The notes: generated from the sequence alone by a model not told the origin. DNA of 64,000 nucleotides from Paludibacteraceae bacterium (GCA_017962085.1 JAGCWA010000017.1:124001-188000); one strand, 5' to 3'. Counted from the first letter of the stretch, positions 26,338 through 38,272 are shown. Program-made: numbers and translations.

Positions 26338-27288
26338 ATGAAAGCCAAAAAAGTATCGTTTAATGTGCTTTGCGCATTGGCACTTTGTGTCATATCTAGT
26401 TATTTAGGGTATTTCTTTCGCTCTATACAAAATAATTGTATGCTAGAAGATCCGGACTGCCCCGATCACACTCAAACTTGTATTTATGACGGAAACCCTC
26501 CATCTTGTATTTATGGCGAAAACAATGAATATACTGTCCTCAACAGATTCCTAGGACCAATAAATCCCGAAAATTTCATAGATAGTAAATGCGTTTCGTG
26601 CAAGACAGGAAGAACTGATAATACTATTTTGGCAAATTGGTTTGAAAAAGCCATCATGCGTTTGAATGTCCGCGAAATAAACATATGGGAACATACATGG
26701 AGTATACGGGGAGATGATACTGCGAAACTTTATCGCATTGAAAATCTGCGTGATAGTTTATGGCTATCATCGGATAAAGATACTATTTGCATTCCCTCTT
26801 CTTGGTGGACTTCCTTGGCGAATGAGGTGAAACACACCCCGACAGACTCAATCTCATTAGACCGTATGAACATTCAGGAGGAAGATATACAACGATTCGA
26901 TTCATTGTTAAATTCAAATAGACTACCTTGGCCCTTTCTCCTAAATAAACCCTTATCTGCCACAGATGTGATAGAAAAAATGAGAAAGTCACTTCCGGCA
27001 CTGAATCTGGGGCTGAATATTGCCATTGAAATCCAATTCGTAGACGCTCGGGGAGGAATTTTTACAGCGGTTAATAGTTCCAACATTATCCTCCCGGATG
27101 GCTATATTTGGACATTTTCTTATAATGGGTGCTATTTCAGATATCATGGATTAGCTTTCCAAGAGCTGATACGGAATTGCATCTCGCCCGATTCTCCGCT
27201 TTATCATAAGCTTGAGAAAGAAATAATGTTGTTAAATCTGAACGCGACATGCTGGGGGGAAGACGTGTGTATGTACGTGGTGGAATAG
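26338..27288 (+). CDS. Hypothetical protein with N-terminal membrane anchor
   Basis: 316 residues from ATG 26338 (MKAKKVSFNVLCALALCVIS); the earlier in-frame start at 26311 is less likely. One hydrophobic helix (~8-27) then a Cys-rich segment (DPDC..C..SCIYGE, VSCKTGRTD) and a soluble mixed domain ending ATCWGEDVCMYVVE. No known domain. AT-rich compared with the PorT gene before it. Single gene; a copy of the intergenic repeat follows at 27328. Confidence 0.5.
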   Translation: MKAKKVSFNVLCALALCVISSYLGYFFRSIQNNCMLEDPDCPDHTQTCIYDGNPPSCIYGENNEYTVLNRFLGPINPENFIDSKCVSCKTGRTDNTILANWFEKAIMRLNVREINIWEHTWSIRGDDTAKLYRIENLRDSLWLSSDKDTICIPSSWWTSLANEVKHTPTDSISLDRMNIQEEDIQRFDSLLNSNRLPWPFLLNKPLSATDVIEKMRKSLPALNLGLNIAIEIQFVDARGGIFTAVNSSNIILPDGYIWTFSYNGCYFRYHGLAFQELIRNCISPDSPLYHKLEKEIMLLNLNATCWGEDVCMYVVE

Positions 27289-27327
27289 TGAATAGCGGGA
27301 ATAGATTCCGAGGGAGTTAAGAGTATA

Positions 27328-27353
27328 GAAACGTCAGTCCGACGAAGTCAATT
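27328..27353 (+). repeat. Copy of a 26-nt intergenic repeat shared with the TerB-J array
   Basis: gaaacgtcagtccgacgaag followed by tcaatt; compare copies at 54962, 56301 and 60567 (gaaacgctagttcgacgtag followed by tcaatt). Five or six differences in 26 nt. Confidence 0.6.
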
Positions 27354-27391
27354 AAGCGTTTAGGGTAAAATATTGTCGAAATTTAGAACCA

Positions 27392-27422
27392 TTTGCCAAA
27401 TTAAGAAAAAAACCTTACTTTG
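27392..27422 (+). promoter_or_regulatory. Predicted promoter of the immunity-like gene
   Basis: TTTG 27392-27395, 19-nt spacer, TTACTTTG 27415-27422 (one mismatch to TAnnTTTG). It ends 6 nt before a 22-codon Rhs-like remnant and 92 nt before the gene at 27515. Confidence 0.55.
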
Positions 27423-27428
27423 GCATCC

Positions 27429-27497
27429 ATGAAGAAAAACATACCCCGCGACGCCATGGGCCAGCGCATCGCCAAGACGGTGATCAACAAGAATTAA
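27429..27497 (+). pseudogene. 22-codon Rhs-like remnant
   Basis: ATG to TAA, encoding MKKNIPRDAMGQRIAKTV then INKN. The segment DAMGQRIAKTV resembles the YDALGRRIAKT core repeat of Rhs/YD proteins. It is GC-richer than its surroundings and stands 17 nt before an immunity-like gene, so it looks like a relic of a lost Rhs-type toxin gene. Could be chance. Confidence 0.35.
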
Positions 27498-27514
27498 CAA
27501 AATAAAGGAAAGCA

Positions 27515-28189
27515 ATGGAAGAGAGTAAGATTGATTATGTAAGTGTTCGATTCTATTGGAATAATCCGATGACGATTGACCAGATGTCGAATTTTGTTTA
27601 CGATTTCTTGGTAGATTTTGAAACAATTTCTCCAGTCTTGAAGGGTTGGTGTAATTTAGGGAAAAGTAGAAAGGATGCACTAAGTAGGAAATTCGAAAAT
27701 TCCCCAACGTACATAAAAAAGAAATTGTTACGTTCTTATAAAAAAGACATGGATGAAAGAGGGTATAGTAACATAGGGTATACTATTGATCTTTATAATG
27801 AAGACAGAGAGGAAAAGCCGATGCGTATAAAAATCTCTTCTAATGATTTAGAAGGATATTTAACTGCTCTATGTATATTTGAATATGTTGCCACAGATTT
27901 ATTTGCCAAAGACACTTTATTGTCTATTTTGAGGTGTATGTTAAAACATTTTGAGCCAGACTATGGGTGTGTTCAAACAGATAACTTATGGAAAATGAAG
28001 GATGAAATAGGTAACTATTTCGGATGGATATCCTACACACATAGAAAAGATTTGAAGTTAGGTGATGAATTTATTGTGGAGAAAGATGAGACAGGCGGCA
28101 GTTTGATATATTTGAATCATACAGAGAAGTTTTATGATTACGATAAAGTGAATCAAATATTTGCACTTGGTAAGATTTTAACAAAATAA
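27515..28189 (+). CDS. Hypothetical cytoplasmic protein, immunity-like
   Basis: 224 residues, AT-rich, with no signal or membrane segment. YVSVRFYWNNPMTIDQMSNF at the N-terminus and a late aromatic YFGWISYTHRKDLKL segment near 165-180 recall the Imm52 type of immunity protein, at low confidence. Low GC next to the GC-rich aat gene and the Rhs-like remnant just upstream suggest horizontal origin. Confidence 0.5.
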   Translation: MEESKIDYVSVRFYWNNPMTIDQMSNFVYDFLVDFETISPVLKGWCNLGKSRKDALSRKFENSPTYIKKKLLRSYKKDMDERGYSNIGYTIDLYNEDREEKPMRIKISSNDLEGYLTALCIFEYVATDLFAKDTLLSILRCMLKHFEPDYGCVQTDNLWKMKDEIGNYFGWISYTHRKDLKLGDEFIVEKDETGGSLIYLNHTEKFYDYDKVNQIFALGKILTK

Positions 28190-28216
28190 TTATAATAGGA
28201 TCCTCCCCGCTTTTTT

Positions 28217-28857
28217 TCACTCCATCCTCACATACTCCATATACTCATCGTAAGGGATGTATCGTCCGCCCATGCTTTTGAGGTGGGGGGTCTCCAGTTG
28301 GCAATCGATCATCACGCCGCCGTTTTGCTCAAACACTTTAGCTAAGAAGATCAGCGCCAGTTTGGATGCGCTTGGCGCGAGGGAGAACATGCTCTCTCCG
28401 AAGAAACACCTTCCGATGGTCACACCGTAGAGTCCGCCGACCAGCTTCTCCTCCTGATCCCATACTTCGACGCTCGCCGCGAACCCCTGTTCGTGTAGCG
28501 CCGTGTATGCCTTTATCATGTCATCGCCTAGCCATGCCCCCTCCATCTCCTTGCGGAGGTCTCCGCAGTTCTTGATCACGGAGGCGAAGTCCTGATTGAT
28601 CGTGACGTGGTAGAGACCCTTGTTCATCAATGTCCGCATGGAGTGCGACACGTGGATTTCATTGGGGAAGATGACGAAGCGGTTCATCGGGCAGAACCAT
28701 AGGATGTCCGAGTCGCGGAACGAGTACCATGGGAAGATACCGTTCGAGTAGGCCAATAGGAGACGGTCGATGGAGAGGTCTCCGCCGATGGCGAAAAGTC
28801 CGTCCTCCTCCCCGTTCCGTGGGTCGGGGAACGCTATCTGGTCCGTCAGTTGGTAGA

Positions 28858-28861
<4 letters not shown>
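28217..28861 (-). CDS. aat: Leucyl/phenylalanyl-tRNA-protein transferase
   Basis: 214 residues. Transfers Leu or Phe from tRNA to proteins with N-terminal Arg or Lys, making primary N-degrons read by ClpS. Family blocks: FPDPRNGEEDGLFAIGGDLS, YSNGIFPWYS, ILWFCPMNRFVIFP, HVSHSMRT, AWLGDDMIKAYTALHEQGFA, SVEVWD, LVGGLYGVTIGRCFFGESMF and the late CQLETPHLKSMGGRYIPYDE. The ATG overlaps the clpA stop by 4 nt (ATGA), so it is coupled to clpA. Confidence 0.97.
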
Positions 28862-31122
<2,261 letters not shown>

Positions 31123-31128
31123 ACCATT

Positions 31129-31434
31129 CTAATCTAAAGGTTCACATGTAATTCTCAAGGGGTATCCCTCCGCCCTTGCCATCTTGGTGGCTTTTTCCGT
31201 CTTCGACACCGCCACGTCGTGGGAGTAGATGCCGACAGTCGCAAGTTTTTTACGATCCACCTCGATTGTTAATCGTTCCGCCTCGCTTTTAGACTTGAAA
31301 AAGACAACCATTAAAACTTTCACGACGAATTCGTAGGTTGTGAAATCGTCGTTATGGAAAATCACCTTGAACTGCCGGGGCTCGTCCAAGTCCGTTCTCT
31401 GGCGTTCTTTGACGGAAGATTGCTGTTTTGCCAT
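31129..31434 (-). CDS. clpS: ClpS, N-degron adaptor for ClpAP
   Basis: 101 residues. FKVIFHNDDFTTYEFVVKVL holds the conserved HNDD motif of the substrate pocket, and the C-terminal GIYSHDVAVSKTEKATKMAR and AEGYPLRITCE close the fold. The usual VHxxG segment reads VDRKK, so the His that contacts the N-degron alpha-amino group in E. coli ClpS is Asp here. It delivers proteins with bulky hydrophobic N-termini to ClpA, the next gene. Confidence 0.95.
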   Translation of the reverse strand: MAKQQSSVKERQRTDLDEPRQFKVIFHNDDFTTYEFVVKVLMVVFFKSKSEAERLTIEVDRKKLATVGIYSHDVAVSKTEKATKMARAEGYPLRITCEPLD

Positions 31435-31510
31435 AAAAAGCCGTTAAAAATTAATTGTCATATACAATATCGTCGGACAGGAAATAGTCGCTTAGAAATC
31501 GTTTAACGGG

Positions 31511-32326
31511 TCATGCCGGTCGTTCCACCAACAGTTCATACGCTTCGCTGATCCGTTGGAACTTTTCCGTGGAGATTTTCAGTTCCTCGTCGGATGCATC
31601 GATTTGTCTGTCCGGGTGGTATTGCATGGATAGTTTGCGGAAAGCGTTTTTGATCTCTTTCTCGGAGGCGTCGGGGGAGACGCCCAAAACATCGTAGGCC
31701 CAATTCTTAGACGAGGAGTTTTCTTTGCCGGACGTGGATTTGTACGAATTATTGCGGGATGAGTTCGTCTGCTGTTTGCCTGTGTTCTCCCAAGTGAAAC
31801 CGTATGCGAAATAGCCGCGCTGGCGGTCGAAGTCCACCTGTTTGATGCAGGCGAAGCGGGCGTACATCTCAATGACCTTCGCCTCCGCTTTTTCGATACG
31901 GGAGTCGACGACCGCGATTTCGAATAGGGTGGTGAGCAGGGCGAGCCGTTGCTTGTATGTCAGGTGTTGGTTCAATTGCAGGCAGAAGGGCCTCAAATCC
32001 TTTGGGACAGGCTCTTTTACCCATTGGGACATCATAGACAATATTGAACGGGCATCCTCCTCCTCGAAATATTGGGACAGGTATTTCTTGGCCACGTTCA
32101 GTTCGCTTTTCGTCGCCTTCCCGTCCGCGACCATCACAGCGCTTAGCAATCGTGCCACGCTGTCGAAGAGGAGGGTGTATTCCGTGAAAGCTCCTCTATC
32201 CAAGTTGGATTTCTTTGAGCTCTTGCCGTTCCCTGCAGTCTTCGCAGTTTTTTCGTCGTTGTCGGACGTTAGCCATCCCAACGAATAAAAAACCATGATG
32301 AGGATTATGATTGCTATGATGGGCAT
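31511..32326 (-). CDS. DjlA-like membrane-anchored TerB-J co-chaperone (solo relative of the 50-62 kb array)
   Basis: 271 residues. Membrane helix ~3-18 ([17 protein letters not shown]), basic linker, TerB domain ~48-165 ([20 protein letters not shown] and [20 protein letters not shown] carry the acidic repeat residues), Ser/Asn/Lys linker, and a C-terminal J domain ~205-271 with [20 protein letters not shown] and HPDR. This is the normal DjlA layout and length; J-domain proteins of this kind stimulate DnaK at the membrane. It follows the barrel gene by 6 nt and precedes clpS by 76 nt, linking a chaperone cofactor to proteolysis genes. Confidence 0.85.
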   Translation of the reverse strand: MPIIAIIILIMVFYSLGWLTSDNDEKTAKTAGNGKSSKKSNLDRGAFTEYTLLFDSVARLLSAVMVADGKATKSELNVAKKYLSQYFEEEDARSILSMMSQWVKEPVPKDLRPFCLQLNQHLTYKQRLALLTTLFEIAVVDSRIEKAEAKVIEMYARFACIKQVDFDRQRGYFAYGFTWENTGKQQTNSSRNNSYKSTSGKENSSSKNWAYDVLGVSPDASEKEIKNAFRKLSMQYHPDRQIDASDEELKISTEKFQRISEAYELLVERPA

Positions 32327-32332
32327 CGCTTA

Positions 32333-34090
32333 TTAGAAATAAAATGATAAACCAGCCAAGAAATTGAATCCATGGACATCGTATCCGTACCAGTTTTGGT
32401 AGGATTGGTTGAGGATGTTGTCGAGTTTCACGAAGAAATCCAACCAATTCATGAACTTATAGTCCGCACCGAGGTTGATGTTGTGGGCATTCTTCATATC
32501 CACCGCCTTTCCATTCACGTAGGCATGTCTTCCTCCCTCGAATTGGTATCCCAGGTTGAAGCGGAGCGCTTTAGTGAAGCGGTAGCTGGCGTGGTAATTC
32601 AGTTTCCAATCAGGTCTTTGCCATGCGTATTCGATTTTGTCCAACGCCCATTTGTTGACGATTGCGTCGAAGCCCATATCCAGTTTCTCCTTGTGGTGGT
32701 AGCCTAGGGAGAGGCCTGCGTTGAATACGCCTGCGTTCTTCTCGTACACCACGTCGAATTGGCGGGTCATGACCATGGTCGTGTCACCGTTCACGACGGA
32801 TGGGCGCAACTTATTCACGAAGAAGTATGGGTTGTTGATGACCTTATAGCCACCATAGATGTCCATGTCGATCCGTTTGGCCACCTTCACGCGAACTCCT
32901 GCGTAAACGTCGATAGGCGTATAGGTGTCTTCCACGCGGACGTCCGGAGCGATGTATTTGTTCTCTTTCGTCACATTATGAAAATTATTCACGGTATAGT
33001 CGCCCGTGACGCAAGCGTAGAGATATGCGATATCTTTCTTCATTCTCACTGTTCCGAAGACATCCGGGCAGATGGTTCCCTTTATGCCCTGTCCGAGTCC
33101 GAATGCCGCCTTGATACCGATGTTGATCTTGCCTATTTCTCCGCTGAACACGGCGTGTGGTTTCAGTTTCAGCATGGTGTAGCTGTTCATGTTCTTGGCG
33201 TTCTCGAAGTCATAATAGTCATTCCCTTCCGGTAGGCTCATGAAGATGTTGTACATGTCGAGATTTAGTCCGATCGTGTAGTTCTCCATCCGGTAGCTTC
33301 CGTAAAGGTTCGTGAGGATGGTGTGCTCGGAGAGGTCGTCGTTGTTGCGGAAGAGTTGGTAGTTCGTCTGGAAGTCATAGCGCCATTTGCCGATGAACTC
33401 CTTTGTCTTGAAACGCACGTTGGCGTCCAGGTTGAGGAAATGTTGCTTAAACTCTATGTTGTCCGACTCCGAATACCCCCTGTTGTAGAGGGATTGCATC
33501 TCATCGTCGTATCCGTAGTAGCGGAAAAGATCGTAGTCTGCCGCGAAGAACGAACTCAGTTCCTTGGTGTGGCGGATGGTGGAGTTGAAGCGGAGCTTAG
33601 CCTTGGTGTCGCAGTCCAGCGCCTTAGACTTCATGTCACTAAGCAATGGCTCATAGTTGTCGGCGGAGAGTTTCACGTTCCCGAAGGCTGATCTGTGTTT
33701 GATGTCCAGATCCATCCCGTAGTTCTGTTGTTGGAAGATAGGCGTGTAGAACTCCCCAAGCAAGGAGGCGTAATTGCCTCCGCCTATGCGGGCGAAGTGT
33801 TGTTTGTCTTCCTTTTTCCTGATGGGCTGTGCAGTCGCATAATCCAAAGGATATAACTCGCTTGGCTTCACATCGTAGGGAGTGGTCCAAACTGAGTATG
33901 TCGACTCCCTCTTCTTCGTCTCGATCGGTTTCAGCTCCGGCATGGTGCTGATCTTTCCCGCATCTTTGATGATAGGGTTATATTCCTTCACCACATCGAC
34001 GTTGCGTTCAATGGTCGTGTCCTTGCTTTCTTGGGCGGAGGCTGCGGCGCAGAATGCGGTGAGTCCAGTTATTAAAAACAAACGTTTCAT
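32333..34090 (-). CDS. TonB-dependent-receptor-like outer-membrane barrel without plug
   Basis: 585 residues from ATG 34090 (MKRLFLITGLTAFCAAASAQ signal peptide). An in-frame ATG at 34105 forms a TAATG junction with the TPR stop and could also be used. After VKEYNPIIKDAGKISTMPEL the rest is an alternating-strand barrel with a terminal segment VHGFNFLAGLSFYF (C-terminal aromatic). No TonB box or plug domain is seen. Paired with a large TPR lipoprotein-like periplasmic protein, a pairing common in Bacteroidetes. Confidence 0.75.
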   Translation of the reverse strand: MKRLFLITGLTAFCAAASAQESKDTTIERNVDVVKEYNPIIKDAGKISTMPELKPIETKKRESTYSVWTTPYDVKPSELYPLDYATAQPIRKKEDKQHFARIGGGNYASLLGEFYTPIFQQQNYGMDLDIKHRSAFGNVKLSADNYEPLLSDMKSKALDCDTKAKLRFNSTIRHTKELSSFFAADYDLFRYYGYDDEMQSLYNRGYSESDNIEFKQHFLNLDANVRFKTKEFIGKWRYDFQTNYQLFRNNDDLSEHTILTNLYGSYRMENYTIGLNLDMYNIFMSLPEGNDYYDFENAKNMNSYTMLKLKPHAVFSGEIGKINIGIKAAFGLGQGIKGTICPDVFGTVRMKKDIAYLYACVTGDYTVNNFHNVTKENKYIAPDVRVEDTYTPIDVYAGVRVKVAKRIDMDIYGGYKVINNPYFFVNKLRPSVVNGDTTMVMTRQFDVVYEKNAGVFNAGLSLGYHHKEKLDMGFDAIVNKWALDKIEYAWQRPDWKLNYHASYRFTKALRFNLGYQFEGGRHAYVNGKAVDMKNAHNINLGADYKFMNWLDFFVKLDNILNQSYQNWYGYDVHGFNFLAGLSFYF

Positions 34091-34104
34091 ATCGTAGTTA
34101 CCCA

Positions 34105-37100
34105 TTAATTCTCATTAACAATCTTTTCGTTTTCACTCTGTTCGATGTGGCTCAATCTGAGTCTGATCTCGGAGGCGATGTCATCGTTTCCGTTATAGTT
34201 TTCGCGGACGCTGAGCAGGTATTGTTTCGCCTCGAACATCTTCCCTTGCTTCATGTAGATGTCGGAGAGGAGGATGAAACTCTTGGCCAACCAATACTGG
34301 TGAGGCGTGTTCTTGTCGATGAAGGCGAAGATCTCCTTCTCCGTGCCGTCCAAGTCGCCGGCCCGGAAGGAGTACTCCTGCTTGATGAACTGCGATTCCG
34401 CACCGTAAGCATCCATGCAGTTTTCCGAGAGCACCTTATAGTCCGCGAGCGCCAAGGCGGAGTCGCCCAACAACTCGTATGTGCGGGCCCGTGTGAAGAG
34501 CGCCTCGCGATAGATCGCCGGATCCAGCTTGTCGCTGTTGGTGAGCAGGGTGGCGGCGTCGACGGTGTGCTCGAGATCACCCAAGAGGTTGTGACACCTC
34601 ATGATGCCCAAACGGGCAGACATTTTGTTCTCAGGATTCTGGGCCACGCTGTCCAGTGTCTCCATGCTGCTGATGGCCTCCCTGTATTCCTTGTTGTCGT
34701 ATTGGATCTTGGAGAGGAGCACCAGGGCGTTCTCGCGGTCAGGACAGCCGACCAATGAGGCGACGATGGCGAATTGTTCCTTCGCGTTCTCCTTGTCGCC
34801 CGACTTGTAGTAGCTGTCGCCGAGATGGAACCGTGCCTTGTTGGTGAAGACGCTCTCTGGGAACTTCTCCAGGAAGTTGGTGAAGCTTTTTACAGCGCGC
34901 GCGTATTCCTCCTTCTCGTAGAGGTTCTCCGCAGCGAGGTAGGTGAGGGAGTCCTGTTCGGAGCGTTGGAACTTGACGAACCCGCCTAAGGTTCCCACAT
35001 AATCCGCATATCCTTGGATGTTATCCTGCTCGAAATAGATGCGCTTCAGGTTGTCCAAGGCGGTATGGGCCTCCTCGCTGGTCGGGAAGTAATCCACGAT
35101 CTCCTTGTAGGTGGCGATGGACTTATTCGTATTGTTCATCTCGTCATAGAGCATGGCGGTCTGCAATCGTCCTTTCCTGCTGAGCGGGCTGTGAGGATAA
35201 TCCTTGTTCAGCGCCTCGTAGGTCTTGATGGCCTTGTCGTTCTGCTTCATCATGATGTAGGCGCGACCGATCTCATACTTGGCGTCCGCCAGGTATTCGG
35301 ACTGCGGGAAGGTCTTCTGCAGTTTGTTCAATGTGGCTATCTTGCCGTTATAGTCTTTCTGCAGACCTTGGATGAAGGCCTGTTGGAAGCAGGCGTAGTC
35401 TGCGCCCGGTCCCTTCATTGAGAATACTTGGGAATAACTCTTCACCGCGTTGCTGAAGTCACGTTGGTAGAAGTAGCAGTCACCAATACGGTTCGTGGCG
35501 TCGGCGATCAATGTTTTGTTCTTCTCCTCCATGTTGACGTACTTCCTGAACCATGACAACGCATCCGAGTAACGTTTGTCCGTGAAGCGGCTGTAACCCA
35601 TGTTGTAGTGGGCGAGCGTGAACTCATCGCAGCTTCTGGCGCCAGGGGAGTTGACGAAGGTCTCGAAGTCGCTGGCGGAGTGGCTGAAATCCTTCAGTCT
35701 GTAGTAGGCCTCGCCCCTCCAGAAGATGGTGGAAGCCTCCAGCGTGCGGTTGTATTGTCCATCCTTCAGGGAGGTGTTGAAGTGTTCGATGGCCTTGGCG
35801 TAGTTGCCGTTCGTGAAGTTCTCGATACCCATGCTGTAGGCGATGCGTTGGCGTGCCTCGTAGATCTGGATGTTCTTCTCCTTGATCTTCTCGATGGACG
35901 CATAGGCCTCCGCATAGTTCTTCGTTGTGAGGTAGAGGTTGGTCATGTAGTTGTAGACCCTATCCCTATAGCGGGAGTTCGGGAAGGTCTCTAGAAAGCG
36001 CTCGAAGGCGGTGATGGATTCGTTGAAAGGGGAGTATGACTGCTCGTAGATGGTCAGTGCGTAGTTGTAGAATGCCTCCTCCTTCACGTTCGGGTCGAAG
36101 TCCATGCGGCTCGCCGATTCGAAGCAGAACCTCGCATTGGTGATGTTCTTTTGTTTGACGTAGCAGGATCCGAGGTAGAGGTAGGCGTTCTGTCCCATCG
36201 CATCCTCGACGGCGGTCACTGTCTGCAGGCATGTGATTGCGTTCTGGTAGTCGCCCGTTTGGTAATAGGAGTTACCCAACATATACATGTTCTCGCGGAC
36301 CACCTGCTCCGCCTCTTTCTGGTAGAGCGAGAGGTACTTGATCGTGTTGGCGTAGTCCTTCTTCGTGTAATAACATTCACCCAAGAGTCTATGGATCTCT
36401 TTGCTGTTCGGGTTGTTCGGGTCAGCCTTCAGTAGCGCCTCGCCCGTCTCCAACACTTCGTCGTAGCGTTTTTGCGCGTAATAGATTTGGAAGATGTAGT
36501 AAGGGACAATCCGTGCGTATTCCGGCAATTGTTGCAACTCCTCGAAGACTGACAGGGCGGATTCATAGTCCTTGGACAGATAATCCGTGTAGGCCTTGTA
36601 GTACTTGGCCGCCACGTTGTATTTGGATTGTTGGTTCAAAAGAATCGAGAAGACGTTTCTGGCCCTTTCGACCTCCTTGCATTGCAGCAACGAGTAACCT
36701 TGCTTGAAGAGGTAGTCGGCCGATTCCGCCTGAGAGAGGAACAATCTGTCGCATTGGCTGAACTCCTCGACGGCCTCCTTGTAGAGCTGTTTGTCGTATT
36801 TATGGGAGGCGGAAAGGAAATGGATCCTATTCGCCAAGGTGGATTGCGGGTTGTCGGACGTGAACTCGGACAATTTCCTGCCGGCATCCCTCCGTTGCAG
36901 TTCGTAGCTGCAGCAAGCGATGTAATACTCTGTCTCGATGTAGCGTGGCGAACGGTCTTTCATGTCCAACGTCAGGAAGTACTCGTTCAAACGTTCGTAC
37001 GCCGCCTTGAAATGGCCTTGGTCATACAAAGCCTTTCCTTCGTGGAATAGTTTGTCCGCCTGTGTGTAATCCTTTGATTGCTGCGCACATAACAACTGCG

Positions 37101-37140
37101 CCGAAACCAACATGGATGCTAAAATGAGTTTTTTTCTCAT
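34105..37140 (-). CDS. Large periplasmic TPR protein
   Basis: 1011 residues. Signal peptide 1-19 (cut after LLCA). The rest is a solenoid of about twenty tetratricopeptide repeats with clear consensus units (GECYYTKKDYANTIKYLSLY, GDSYYKSGDKENAKEQFAIV, GRAYIMMKQNDKAIKTYEAL). Probably a scaffold for an envelope complex with the downstream barrel protein; the stop overlaps the next ATG (TAATG). First gene of the minus-strand run that leads to djlA-like, clpS, clpA and aat. Confidence 0.85.
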   Translation of the reverse strand: MRKKLILASMLVSAQLLCAQQSKDYTQADKLFHEGKALYDQGHFKAAYERLNEYFLTLDMKDRSPRYIETEYYIACCSYELQRRDAGRKLSEFTSDNPQSTLANRIHFLSASHKYDKQLYKEAVEEFSQCDRLFLSQAESADYLFKQGYSLLQCKEVERARNVFSILLNQQSKYNVAAKYYKAYTDYLSKDYESALSVFEELQQLPEYARIVPYYIFQIYYAQKRYDEVLETGEALLKADPNNPNSKEIHRLLGECYYTKKDYANTIKYLSLYQKEAEQVVRENMYMLGNSYYQTGDYQNAITCLQTVTAVEDAMGQNAYLYLGSCYVKQKNITNARFCFESASRMDFDPNVKEEAFYNYALTIYEQSYSPFNESITAFERFLETFPNSRYRDRVYNYMTNLYLTTKNYAEAYASIEKIKEKNIQIYEARQRIAYSMGIENFTNGNYAKAIEHFNTSLKDGQYNRTLEASTIFWRGEAYYRLKDFSHSASDFETFVNSPGARSCDEFTLAHYNMGYSRFTDKRYSDALSWFRKYVNMEEKNKTLIADATNRIGDCYFYQRDFSNAVKSYSQVFSMKGPGADYACFQQAFIQGLQKDYNGKIATLNKLQKTFPQSEYLADAKYEIGRAYIMMKQNDKAIKTYEALNKDYPHSPLSRKGRLQTAMLYDEMNNTNKSIATYKEIVDYFPTSEEAHTALDNLKRIYFEQDNIQGYADYVGTLGGFVKFQRSEQDSLTYLAAENLYEKEEYARAVKSFTNFLEKFPESVFTNKARFHLGDSYYKSGDKENAKEQFAIVASLVGCPDRENALVLLSKIQYDNKEYREAISSMETLDSVAQNPENKMSARLGIMRCHNLLGDLEHTVDAATLLTNSDKLDPAIYREALFTRARTYELLGDSALALADYKVLSENCMDAYGAESQFIKQEYSFRAGDLDGTEKEIFAFIDKNTPHQYWLAKSFILLSDIYMKQGKMFEAKQYLLSVRENYNGNDDIASEIRLRLSHIEQSENEKIVNEN

Positions 37141-37165
37141 TGGTGTCTATAATTATACATTTTCG

Positions 37166-37173
37166 CAAAGATA
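37166..37173 (-). promoter_or_regulatory. Predicted -7 element of the TPR/clp run
   Basis: Minus-strand TATCTTTG, exact consensus, 26 nt before the TPR ATG. The -33 box is weak. Confidence 0.5.
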
Positions 37174-37256
37174 CAGAAACTAAGCGACAAAAAGCAGAAG
37201 TGAAAAGTAAAAAATTTAACAACTCACATGGCGGTTTCATTTACCGCATTAGACAC

Positions 37257-37302
37257 ATGTCATTTACTATTTAACTATTTACAATTTACGATTTAGAATT
37301 AG
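37257..37302. repeat. AT-rich interspersed short repeat
   Basis: Runs of the unit ATTTAC(T/A/G)ATTTA (atttactatttaactattta then caatttacgattta). The same family occurs at 2063-2092, and in the opposite orientation at about 55000, 56340, 57890 and 59215. Confidence 0.6.
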
Positions 37303-37483
37303 TGCTGATGCGGTCATTTCGCATCAAACTCCGTGAGGTTTTGTCTTGCATATTTCCTAAAAATTCCCGAATTTTACAATTATTGCTCACTCTTCTCTCA
37401 TGAAGTTTAAAATTTATAGCGAAGAATGCCCTCTTTCTAAGGAAACGGTCCTTCGTTGAACAAGAAACGATAAATTTATTTTT

Positions 37484-38272
37484 ATGAAGCATGTAATTTA
37501 TTCAGCCGTCGCACTCGCTGCTTTGTCTTTCGCGGCGTGTGACCAACCGAACGGAGGCGGTCAGCCCGTATCATCCAACAACATGAATGAAGTTACCACC
37601 ATCGCTGAAATTCCTTCCACGGGAGATGGTGTGAAATCGGAGGCGGTAGCGAACAACGCGTCAGCCATCACGGTGACGGTAAAGGGAGGCATTGATCCGC
37701 AAAACTGGAAGCCAGGCGAGACAGCGACCCTCACGTTCAACCGATTCCCTCGGAACGCGGCGCAATTGCAGGCTGTGCAGGAACAATATGGCGGCAAGCC
37801 AGAGGTGGCGGTGCTGCTCGAACTCATGGCCTTCGAGATTTACAACCATGACAAAGAGGAGGGAAGCAAATGCCTCGAGATGGTCAATGTGGCCAACAAC
37901 ATTCCCGACGTGACCAGAATCCTGAAGGACAGGTATAACCCGCAGTACGGAGACTATTATACGCCCCAGCTTGTGGCGACCTACATGGAGGGTGCCACGC
38001 CCGAGAACGCTTACAAGGCGAATCAGCCTTTCACGATTCAGGTGCGTTCCCACAAGGTGAATAAATACCAGGATTCCAATGCCCTCAAGGGGACAGTGCT
38101 CTACCTCGAGGTGTACAGTTCAGGCTATGATACCCCTTGGCGGGGAATCAGCGTGACCAAGCAGAAGGGTTGCCCATACTACAAGGCGGTGAACTGCCCT
38201 TCGCTCTATACCCAGTGCAAGCCCGTATCCTTTAAGATCGACGACGAGTATACGGATATCTGGGCGCAGTAG
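37484..38272 (+). CDS. Hypothetical lipoprotein
   Basis: 262 residues. Signal MKHVIYSAVALAALSFAAC with the lipidated Cys at 19, then a disordered Gly/Asn/Ser segment. The folded part (~65-262) has VKGGIDPQNWKPGETATLTF, then helices (LLELMAFEIYNHDKEEGSKC) and a beta-rich end with three Cys. No recognised domain. Single gene followed by a terminator. Confidence 0.6.
   Translation: MKHVIYSAVALAALSFAACDQPNGGGQPVSSNNMNEVTTIAEIPSTGDGVKSEAVANNASAITVTVKGGIDPQNWKPGETATLTFNRFPRNAAQLQAVQEQYGGKPEVAVLLELMAFEIYNHDKEEGSKCLEMVNVANNIPDVTRILKDRYNPQYGDYYTPQLVATYMEGATPENAYKANQPFTIQVRSHKVNKYQDSNALKGTVLYLEVYSSGYDTPWRGISVTKQKGCPYYKAVNCPSLYTQCKPVSFKIDDEYTDIWAQ

Larger units (their letters stand above)
37141..37483. 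other. Divergent intergenic region, 343 nt
   Basis: Holds the minus-strand -7 element for the TPR gene (37166-37173) and an AT-rich block of ATTTAC-type short repeats (37257-37302). No gene seen. The stretch before the plus-strand lipoprotein gene has no good TAnnTTTG element. Confidence 0.5.
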
